From: Polytrichum commune
Lineage: Eukaryota; Streptophyta; Polytrichopsida; Polytrichales; Polytrichaceae
Length of the DNA: 64,000 nucleotides
Assembly (NCBI GenBank): GCA_950295325.1
Contig: OX485804.1
Location: 8,308,001 to 8,372,000 of the forward strand
Direction: 5' to 3'
The position numbers were made by a program, and so were the translations under genes. Below, in pieces: positions 12,270-23,600 of this stretch. The notes beneath the pieces are model-generated. The model had not been told where the DNA came from. It saw only the letters and a program-made list of their open reading frames with translations, and made no database searches. Position 1 is the first letter of the stretch; each line of letters begins with the position of its first letter.

Positions 12270-13265
12270 CCTTAGAGAAGTCTTTGCACTATTGTTCTCC
12301 CTCTTTTGTATGACACTTTTGGGAAATACAAAAAAAGTCGTATTATCAAGGTGTCATCCTCTTAGTAATATGACAAATGGCATAAAGTTGTAGTATTATT
12401 GAGAGAATACAAAAAACATAAGTATCATGAGCTTAAAAATATACACAACAAGTTTAAACAATATAGATGGTATGAAATAATAACTTATAACTCCAAACAA
12501 TTACAAATATTCCCAAAAACTCTTAAAATAAGAGTCCAAAGATCTTTGGTGTTGCCAACTTGCCTACCCAAGTAAGCAAGTGTCATCTTATCTAAATTCC
12601 TATCTAACTTTTGGAAACTAATAATTTCATTAACACCAAAATATAAAGAGTCCTCTAATAAGAAACTAGATAACAATGATGCATGACGTTTAGCATCAAG
12701 ATACTAGTGATACTATATCACCCGTGTACAAGGCAACATACTAGGTAGGAGGCCACTCTCACCCTAACTATGTCCATTCTACACTAGTAACCCTAATTAC
12801 CATTAAGTTCCCAACAATAAGTGAAGTTCCCAAGTGGTTCCCAAATGAAAATGGATGTAGTTTAGATGTACATTGTATAGATGAAAGGGATTCTAGCATT
12901 AACTACCTCATTAATATGACAACACGGAGATTCTATATGTTGTATTATCGAGTGTTGTACGTAGTCGTATAAAAGAGGGAGTTTTGAACTAAAAAGTTTG
13001 GTCTCATAAAAATGTGTCGTAATATTGAGGGTGTCGTATAAACGAGTGTTGTATTAACGAGGTTGGACTATACCAACATGTAATTACTTAAAAAATCAAG
13101 AAGAAGATAATGTTACCTACTTATATACCTTAATTTGGATGTATTATAGAGGTGGAACATTTTCAAATAAATTATTGTCATGAAAGAAGTTCTAAAACAT
13201 TGCCTTCTACATTTTATTTATGTATCAGTATAATTTCTTAAAATATCAATACAATGGTCATTTAG
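12270..13265 (-). mobile_element. Right arm of a large foldback element
   Basis: This is the inverted counterpart of 10542-11518. Matching ends are CTAAATGACCATTGTATTGA at the outer left and its reverse complement finishing at 13265. The arms could pair as a hairpin around a spacer of about 750 bp. The low divergence suggests a recent origin or gene conversion between the arms. Confidence 0.8.
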
Positions 13266-13274
13266 GGGGTAAGG

Positions 13275-13753
13275 TTTCTACTACGGCCGGCTTTGACCAT
13301 TTCATGAAGTAGTCCGGTGGACTTCTCCTCTTGGTGAAGTTGTCCAATACACTTCTCCTTTAGGCGGTTACACTACAGCTGGTCAAGTCTTCGATCGTAA
13401 GGCATTATTTTATTGTCTTTTCATCTTCTCCGGCATACCATCCCTCGCCTCAAACATTCATGTCTTGGGCAAAAATTCTTGACCGACGGGTGCACTTCTC
13501 CACCCGTAGTGTAAAGCGGCCCTGAGGCTTTGAGGTTGCCCAAGAAACTTGATCTCCATAGAACTCCCCTTTGAAAAAGTGTTGCCATGTTGACATGCAT
13601 GTCATTTTTTCATCCATGTACAAAGATCTCCACCAAAGGACTGTTGACCGTAGTGTAAACCACCACCAGACAAGAGTATCACTCTCGACCAAGCAAATTA
13701 TAGAATTCCTCTAGAATTCATGACTGGAGGACTTCTCCACCGTAGTGTAAAGC
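13275..13753 (+). repeat. Direct repeat J region, copy 2 (core 13526-13753)
   Basis: The core 13526-13753 repeats 11993-12208 in direct orientation. Upstream, 13280-13500 has more copies of the short motif ACTTCTCC with TTACACTAC and CCGTAGTGTAAAG, which suggests an internally repetitive element. It ends about 850 bp before the GRDP start codon. Confidence 0.6.
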
Positions 13754-13756
13754 GGC

Positions 13757-14300
13757 CCTGAGTCTTGTCGTGGGAAGCAAGAAAGGTATAGTTCGTGATC
13801 TGCTGCTTATATCCTTCAAGCATCCCCATTTCGTTCAAATTTCTGGGACAATCCCAGTACGATTCTCCCGGCACCATGTGCTTCAGGTTTGTAGGCGACG
13901 CATCGATTTGGCTCGGTGGGAGTTGCGAAACAACTTGATTGAGGATCCATCCAGGTATGACACAACTGACATGTTGGCAACATTGTGGTCCATTGGGGTC
14001 TCACTGGCTGGGAATGAATGTGCGGTAGACAGATCGAGCATCTGAATTTTCTTTGATTGATTTGAGTCTCCCAAGTGCAAATGAAACATTCGCAATTGTG
14101 AAGCCCATCCCTAATTGTCTTCTCTCGTATTCGTCATCTGCCTCGAAGATATATATTAGTGGAGAGTGTTTGCTCCCACGCCCATGAATTACAGTTTTAT
14201 TGCTTTCGGGAAACAAGAAAAGAGATTCTCCATTAGGATTCTGAAGGTGACGGGCCACATCATTGTTAGGTTAATTTCACGAGCGTGTTCCAAGAGACCC
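13757..14300. other. Unassigned coding-like stretch upstream of GRDP
   Basis: Base composition is less AT-rich than the flanks and overlapping frames are open on both strands. The most protein-like is on the minus strand at 14001-14258, with NPNGESLFLFPESNKTVI and FEADDEYERRQLGMGF. I recognise no family and see no clear splice partners. It may be a pseudogene fragment, a captured exon or part of the GRDP promoter. Confidence 0.25.
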
Positions 14301-14607
14301 AGAATCAGTAATCAGGTACGACAATTAATTTTGCAAACTTAAGGCTTCATCCGAGAATGTGTGAAGGAATTTTCCCTTTAAAGATAGGCTTAGAATGAGG
14401 TGAGGACTAGTAGAAGCTTACCACTTGACTAGGTATCCTCGGCATGCATTCAATCCTAGATCTGACTCGGACCCAATTCTTGAGATTAAGTAGAAAAGGG
14501 AAGGAGCTCACAAGTGTTATGGCAGGACCACAGTACGATGCTGCTTTTGTATTAAGTTGATTCCAAGCTTCTCAAAAATGTGGTGGGGTTTAAGCAGAGA
14601 ATGCGCA

Positions 14608-17600
14608 ATGGGATCCAAGGAGAAAGAGGGACTGGGTTTCTACAGCAGCAGCAGCAGCAGCAGCGAAGCAGCTACTTTTGTCGACACGGCAAGGGAATGG
14701 AGGAATGCGCAAGCCATTCCCCTCAGTGTCACACCGGACATGGTGAGTGCTGCCAAGCTGCACCTTCAATTCCTTGCCGACGTTCACAATGTGTCTTCCT
14801 CCGCCCTTCTGCAAGCAGGCGCTACCCTTGACCGCGCCATTGCAAGGTATGATGACAACCTCCACCTCATGAATATGGAAGACAACTAATCGTCTGGATG
14901 CGAGATGAGGGTTTTTGTTCATGAAAATGGGGCACCCGAAGCGGACAAGAGGCCAATCTCCGAATGTGGGATGAGGGGGTTTTGGAAGTGGAGAAGAAGA
15001 AATGAAAGACGACTCCGATGTGCCACCGGCATGAAACATGGTGTTGCTTCATTTTTAAGTTGGTTCAAATCTATATCGAATCTTGAATCGGGCATTATAA
15101 GAATGAGAGGGTCCTCCATGACTACTGCCTCCTTTCGAAGGTGAGCACCTTGAACGGTTGTGGACGAGTCATCCAACACCTATCTCCCCCACGGGCAAGC
15201 CCCTAGATTCCCACATGCTCGGTTGAAAATATCCAGTTCACTCGTATACCCCCACGATCATTGGATGGAAGAAAGGTCACCCATCCGAATACTACTCCAG
15301 CCTTAGGTGGCTTAACCTTGAAGTTCGCAAGGGATCCGAGTTGGGTTTAATCCACCCTTGGAAGCAAAGAAAACTAGATCTCTTATTGGTTGTTGGTTCA
15401 TTAAATCATGTGAACCGTCACAAGGCAAGTGTCGCTTGCAGGTGAACTTGAATTACCAACATATGGACAATTGTTTGTAGCGAGTGGGGGAGATGACCCC
15501 GAAGTGAGTCATTGTAACACTCAGATGCTTGAGAATGGAAGGTGGTTATATGCACACTCATAACACAGCAACCTTCATCAAGAGGACTTCTTCATTGCAA
15601 GTCTAATGAAATCAGCACAAGGTTGCACTCAAGCCATGTGGCTGGGAATTTCTCTACTTGTCTCACGATGCGGATCCTTTCTAAGATTTCCTTTTTGCTA
15701 AATCTTTTTGGCATGGGAGAAGGGGTACTAGTACTAATGAGTCAAGTTTTGCCCAACAAACCAAAAACAAGGTTCCATGGTGATCCAAACGTTGTCCTTT
15801 TTGTCTTGATAACATGTTCTTTGTGGATCCAGTATGTAGGAATAAATGACTTGTTTTCTCATGTACCAGTTTCAATCAGCTGTGATTCTAGTTAATCAAC
15901 ATCACATGGAACTATGTGCTTAACACAATAAAATGACTTGATAACATGTTATGTCATTTAGTGCGAGTAAAGTTGCTTAAAGTGGGTCGTATTTTGATGC
16001 ATAATAGGCATGAGAACTGTCTGCTACCATTGTTGGCAAGCAAACTAAAGGGAATCAAATCACTTGTTTTTGTAATGTATCAGTTTCAGTAGGATGCGAA
16101 TTTAGTTCAACAACTTCACATGGATAACAACTTCACAGTAACCTACGTGCTCTGGACAGCAATTATGGCTTGATAATTAATAGGATGTCATGTCATTTTA
16201 ATGCCCACCAAGTTCCTTAGAGTGGGTTTAATGGTTAACAGGTACCATAACTGTTGGCTTCCAATGCTGGCAAGCGAAGGGAATACAAATGCGTCTTTCC
16301 TAGTGCCTCCCTTGGACTGTGCCTGGGTGTGGCATTGCCACAGACTTAATCCTGTAAGGACCATAAAACCTCCCATCTATGACATGTAATGTTGCAACAA
16401 TTTTGTACCAACTTCTCATTATGCTTGTGTGCATCATCTAGCATGAAGTGAACTAGTAAACTAGTACTACAATAAAACAATTTCTCTGATCTCAAATTAT
16501 GTAACAATACTGCATTTCTAGAGGAGAATGTGTGGTTCGAACCAGTCTTGGTCTGGTATAGTCTCTTTTTCATAACATTCGGGTAGTTATAAAGGGGAAT
16601 TCACATTTTCTTGAAACCGATAGGGAATGGGTATTTCACGGTATTTTTGTTTTCTATACCATTCAGGTCCATGTACCTGGCAAGAAGGCAAACTAAAAGG
16701 TTCTTTGCTAACAATGTTGATGCTGATTATGATACCATGCATTCACCTTTATGCTAGACCAACATTCGTATGAACTATTCAATTATGAGCTATAAACTAG
16801 GTAATGTATGGGAGGAGTTCTGCAATGGGCTGTAGTAGGCCTGCAACCTATCGAGCCTCGGTAGCGGCAAGGTGAGTGTTGGGTGTCTATTCAACAGCCA
16901 ATGGCATGGCGACAAGTGTCCATTACTGTATGTAGTGGTCATGTCATGAAAATGTTGTGAACTGCCGGTGATATTGTGTTGCATATCCAATTGGAACTAA
17001 TCACGCCAACAAAATTGCTTGGCCTGACCACTACAGAGAGGAGGCTTGTTAACAAGCATCATGGAGAATTGCTCCCCTCCTCTCCTCTTTTATGACTCCC
17101 CTCATGTCTGAAGTTTCTATTCCAGATTAGAGAGTTCCTCCATCCCATTCACATTGGACTACTCGTAGGTATTTTAGATCAACCCCAATCACATGGAAGC
17201 TGTGGACGTTTCTGAAAATCTCTTCATCCAGATGGACACAACATCACAATGTTTACGTCTTCATTCTGAGCCTTATATCCATTTCGAGCTTGTACTCAAT
17301 TTGATGTTGTTTCCGGATTTCTCCCATGTACAGATACGGTATGCGGAAGACTGTAAGTGTCAATATGGCAGGTTGTTGGGTAGCCATTACATTGAACCAA
17401 GCAGACTTGCAGAGGCCACTAAGAAGACCAAGGATCTTTGGATGCAACGTTACCCCAATGAAGAGTATTGTTTGCAGCTCTCTTGGACACCACAACCTGG
17501 AGCTGAAGATGAGTTGGGAACAAAAGAAAGGTGTATGGAGTATGACCTCACAGGAGCTGTCATAAGGCAAAGCTCTTTCTATTATCAGGTGTGTTCATGA

Positions 17601-20600
17601 CTCTTCTTCTCTGGTGCTAGAAGCTAGTTTTCATTTAATGGTCCATAGAATTCAAATTAGATCTAAGACAACCTCTACAAAGAGGAAGTGCAAATGCAGT
17701 TATGTGCAAACAACGGGGACCTATTATATCCAAATAACTTCACATTTCTCTTTGTGTTTCTTTTTCATACATGTAGTAGTCCAATTGGAGGAATGCAGCT
17801 GATAAACTACACCAAAGATTGTATTTAGTGTCACCAAATCTATTTGTCTTGGTCAGTACTGATTGTAAGCCGCCTGTGTAGTGTCACTAACATTAAATGT
17901 ACACCTAACAGTATTTGTTATTCCTTGTGAGAACATTTTGGGCATTATAGATTTACAATGTTGTAGTTCTACCACTTACTAAGTGATCTTTCATCCGAAT
18001 TTCAATCATCTATGACAATAGTTTATTACAGATTTGTTTTGATGCAGAATATACCATACTTGTGAAGCTGGGATGACAATACTTAAAAACTTATTCATAA
18101 GAAGTGCCATTAGAAAAGTTACCACAGTGACATAAAGTACCATATGACACTAAATGCAATACTTAGCGTAGTTAATTTATGATGGGTCAATTTTGACATC
18201 ATCAGTGTTTTTATTTTTACGTGTTAGGTAGCCTCAAACATCTCCATATGATGCCTTCAGGCCCTAAATCAACTTGACAAAATCATGAGCATGACACACA
18301 ACAGAGCATTTATTTGTCGCTCACTCGATGTATACTGAGTTGATGCCAATTTCTCTTCCAACAAGTGCCACAAGTCTAAAATAAGAATCCCCTATGAACA
18401 CCCTGACCAGGCTATTAACCTCAACCTTTCTGCAACCCTCAGAGTACCCATCAGTCTGTCCAAAAATTGAGGTTAATGGATACCTAGCTGTCTTTCATGG
18501 AGATTCAATGGTTATTTTTTCAGGAAGAAAATATCGCAATACACAATGCAGGCATGTAAGGTACTTGGTTCGTAAGTGGCCTATTTTCTTAATTGGACCC
18601 CTATGTTTGATTAGTATGTGGTTCAGTGAGGATCGAAGAGCAAACATCATAAAGACACATGATTAAAAGAGATTGGACTATGTCATCAATTATTAACAAC
18701 TACTTTACACTCAACAGTGAACACAATTGGGAGGACTTATGCATCCACTTAAGAAATCAACAAACATGCACTTCCAATAATCATAAATAAATTAGAGGAG
18801 GTCCAATTTTCGATCCGGTTTTTGCAAATGCTTTATCATAATTTGCTAGTGCAGCGTGAGCTTGTTGTGTATATCTAATCAGTCGAAGTTAGAGAGAACA
18901 TGAAAAGAGGAAACAAATAAATCCCACATACCTTATACGATGACGATGTGGTTTCTCGTTTCCCTTGAAGGTTTCTGAACCCTACGTGACGGAAGACAGC
19001 TATTTGCACTCAGCCGAGCAAAGATACAAGGGCTTTCTATACCTCTTTGCGAAATTTGGAGGGCAAGGCATTTTCCTTGTGCCCACATATGACATCGACC
19101 TTATGTGGCACACTCACCAACTCGACCCCCTCGCGTACAATAGAGACCTCCTTACACTCACCGCCAAACTTTTACCCCACGACGACACAGATGATAACCG
19201 AGAAGAGGGGGCAAAGCTCACGACCGGGTTTCGAGACACCCGAAAGCTATGGGAGGAGACGTTTGGCAGCCCGTACGAGAAAGCCGGTGCAATGTATCGA
19301 GGTCCAACACCCTCCTCGGTTGCGGAATATAATAGGACGTCCCCATGCGTGCCTGAAAATGTGATGTTTGGGAGCACTTACTTGAAGCTCCGAGAAGACC
19401 AGCGACAATACTTGTTTGAGCGAGAATCTGTACAGGTAAAGTTATCAGTACCCCTCGTCTACCCAAAAGAAAAGTCTCGTTGAGACGCAGATTAAGGTGC
19501 ATAGCTATGTCCGGGCAGAACTGGCGGTTAGTTACAGATGAACCGGTTGAGATTGAGAAATAACCGGTTGAAGTTGGAGACTTCAGGAGAATTACCGTTC
19601 ATTTTAGAGAAACCTATAGGATATACCTCGAATGAATGAAAGCAAAACTGGAAGAAGATGTCAACATGTAACCGGCTGGATTTAGAATCACTCGGATCTT
19701 GACCGACTATGCCCAAAAACTTCCCGGGCACTGGTGCATAGCATTAGGTATTTGATCAACTATAATATCTAGTGCTCCATGCAAAGCTGATCTGGAATAT
19801 TTTAGGGAACTAGGCAAACGAGATTACGTCAACAAATAGTAACCCACATCATCGGATACATTGGGGTGTTGTCTGGTTGGACACAGACACGTCTTAGTTT
19901 GGGGAGAAATTTGCCACATGTTGTATCCACATTGGTCAAGACCATGTTCAATCCAACGTGGAAATCAGTTAAGTTGGGCACTCAACATGTTGAACCAGAC
20001 AACACTCTACAGTAACAACATTAAATAAACGTATGTCCGTGTTATTATTTACAAGCAGTGGTGAGTTCTTTCAACCCTGCAACCCTGTCTTGTTGATTAC
20101 TGCAATGCGCAAGTATGTGTTGCTAAGATAGGTGGGCCTCAAAGTATAGTTCTCTTTTTATTTTAAACAGTCAATTTGTTCAAGATGGTTAGCAAATACA
20201 AATATAGGCCGTAACGATTTTCCTCGTGACATTTTGACATTTGTAGCGATATCTTATTCATCAACAAAGTGAAGAATCTTTTCTCTTCTTGAACAATCAT
20301 ATAGGTCAGTAAATTATGTTCACATGAACCCATAATAGTAAACAATTGTTGATCACGCAGTCCAATCTCTTCCGAACATGTGTCTTTTTTGGTGTCTGTT
20401 CTCAGATCCACCACCTAACCGCATACCACTCAAATGTAGATGTCCAAATAAGAGAAGTACCCGAACTAGACCCGCTCATCCCCGTCTCCATGTCTGATGC
20501 AAAGTGCCCGATATACATGCAGCTCTGTGTGAATGTGCTGGGCGTGAGGAATTTGCCGGCCAACAAATCAGGCTGCCATGTGTTTGTCTGCATGAAAGGA

Positions 20601-23600
20601 ATGAGGAATTGTGGTGATTTCCAGTTGACCACCTCTGCATTCGACAGTGATGCAATTGCGAGCCATTGGATGATGCACTGTGAGAAGTCGACCGAGGGAG
20701 TGGTTTTCGAGCTCCGGTCTCATCCGACGGGCCTTCTCAAGAGCTTCACGGGAAGCAAGCTTCTCGGGGAAGTTCGCATCGCGTTTGCCACCCTTCTTGC
20801 GTCGCCAACCTTGGCAATCCAAGGATGGTATGCCGTGTCCAAGAAGGCGGGTGGGAATCCCATATTATACGATTTGGATAACAAACCCCCCGGGCTGTTG
20901 TTGGCGGCCTCAATCACGCCGCTGGTCTCGTCACCTTACCTCTTGAGGGCTGTGAATGGGAAGGTGCAAAGCGACATTTTCGACCGAGTGAAAGAATCGA
21001 AAAGGGCGTGGCATACAGGCCGGTGGATGACAAGGATCGTATTGGACCACCGTTCCGAAGAGAAGTACCTTGTGCGCGTGCGGTATGCTTCTTCTTCTTC
21101 TTCTTCTTCCTCCTCCAATTTAAGTATAAGGTACTGTAGCGTTCTAGCAGCTTGGGCAGAAAATAATTGATTTTAAAGGTGCCTGTATTTTTGGGAAATG
21201 AATTTCGTTGAGCGTCCCCCCCAAAAAGGAAATAACATTCAAAGAGTGTCTAAAATCATACTAACGGAACTGACATTTGTTGGAATTCAACAAAGTAGCA
21301 TCAAATAACTTCAACAGTGTCTTCACACGGCATCAATCTCACTCATGGTCTAAAAACAATTCAAGCATGACTTTGCTCCACAAGCCATGCTAACACACTA
21401 CCCTAAAAACGGGATCAAGACACGAAAACGAGAATGAATGTCTAATTTATTTTAAGTTACTTTTTTACTCTGCCTTTTTTTAGAGTATTATTTTCCGGGT
21501 TGCCTAACTTACTATCACACTTTGTTTAATTATTAGGCAGGATGGTGCCCGAGCTGCTAGAGAGCTATGGTAGACATGCTTTAGATGGATACTGGTCTCT
21601 TTGCACCCACTTCTCGTAAAACATGAACCATGCAATGAGTGGAAGATGATTAGGAAATACAAATCATGTGCATAACCATTTGCCTCATCATTTTCGGCAC
21701 TCGTATGAATATCTTATTAATTATCAAAGTGGAAATTCTCTCAATCATTAAGTGGTCATATAGGTTCCCTCTAATCATGTGACCACTTATGATTGAGAGA
21801 AACTTCAATCATTGTGCCTAGAATGGTTAGCGTATTTGGAGCACATGGGCCAATTGACATCTAAACACATGTCCATTGGTGCTAGTTCTTAGATCCACAC
21901 CTAACCACATACCACTCAAATACAGGTGTTCAGATTGCTATTGTGTTCAATTTAGGCTTGTCTACCTAATATCCACATAAGGCCGTATAAACATGTGTGC
22001 ACAAGCTTTCGCCCTTGAAGTTTGTTGTCTATGTAGTGGTCATACCAAGCAATTTTTGTTGATGTGTCATATCCTAATTGAATACAAGGAGACACATAAT
22101 TATAACCCATAATTAATGGCCCTACCATAGCATGATCACTACATCATGTATTGGACACGTGTCATCCCACCATTGGATGTGGTAGGCACCCAATACCAAC
22201 CTCGTGACTTGTAGGGTGGGTGTCTACTACAACCCATAGCAGAGGACCTTGCATCTATTACCTAGTTCATATTCCCCCTCCTCCATATCACTCATCTATA
22301 ACTATCTCTCTAACGCCTTGCAAAGGTGTGGCCTTTGCACAAGGATGACCCCCATCCCAAACATCTCAAACATAGGGTTGCAATTTTAATCTTATAGTGT
22401 TTCTACGGCATATAGTTCACTTCAAAGTTCAAGCATATGAGTCCGAGACCATTGACCTACGTCACTAGAAACTTGTCATATGTAACTGGAAATTTTGCAA
22501 ATCTAGCACAATGATAGATTTGCATTGTTCTTTCATTGGCATGGGAAGATTGATTACGTAAGACTCATATGCTAGTAGTGGTTGCACAATTTAAGGTTGT
22601 AGTTGAACCAATGTTGAATGACTTGTCAGCTAGATCTCAAGTTAGCACTGACAAGATATTGAAATTCTGAAGGGTAGGTATTGTATCAACACCTACTCAC
22701 ATTAAAAAGCTAGTCACTTGCAATTTGAGGTGCCCTGCTTATCTCCTGCACTTGCGCGATTGCAGGAAAATGAAAGGACGAATGCGGGACTGTGTTCCTG
22801 TGGAGGAAAATGAAAAGGAGGTGCAAGTTTTCCAACTGGATCCCAATATGATGAAGTCGAAGCCTTGGACTTTTAAATCGGGTCAGCTACCATGTCTTTT
22901 TGTTACGTATGGTGTTTGTGTATGCTTTGTGAGTACCACCATCTCCGGATGTTGCTAAGTGTTCAAGTCGAGATAGCCATTAGTCACTTCACTAATCTCC
23001 ACTAGAGAAGTGATATGGAAGAACTTCTCCAAGAATGTTAATGACTACTGGCCATTGGTAGAAGCCCAACAAGTAATGGGTCACACCTTCGAGTTCAATT
23101 GTGGACTCTTAACACCTGTAGGGATCGCTTTTCTTACTGCTATCGGAATGTACATTAAATAATCCTATTATTGTGGGCCACACTAGTTTTCTACAACCCA
23201 TGCTACTTCCATTCAATGAGGATTACTGTTGGCCACATTGATTTGCAAACCACAGTAAATTTTTAGTAGAAAAAATAGCGTGAGTCACATCAGTATTGTT
23301 TTCGAGAAAATTAATGTGAGTGATCATTCGATTTTGTGCTACTTTTGTCTTAGAACTACTATTCAATGTGTTGGTGAGAAGTTTTCATGAAGACTTAGGA
23401 GAAGCCCCCTGGATCTTAGACCCATGTTAGTTCCACATTGACTAGACAATTAATGTAGCTCACGCTGATTTCTCGCTCACACTAGCAGGATTATTGAGTG
23501 TAGTGTCCATGGGGGATTCACATGAGTCTCAACCGATGTAGGAATGGCATGTGGCACGCGTTTTTTGGAGGATAAAAACAATCCTTTGAGTCATAGTGGA

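Noticed and set aside
14590-15039. A 149-codon minus-strand frame over GRDP exon 1
   Set aside because: Most of it is the antisense of exon 1, including a poly-Ala run that mirrors the AGC repeat. It is a shadow, not a gene.
17193-17333. N-terminal extension of the frame that contains GRDP exon 3
   Set aside because: The open frame continues upstream, but family similarity starts at IRYAEDC directly after a good acceptor at 17333, so the extension is intron.
19047-19364. A second plus-strand frame of 105 codons within GRDP exon 4
   Set aside because: It is out of frame with the conserved DUF1399 sequence and is a shadow of it.
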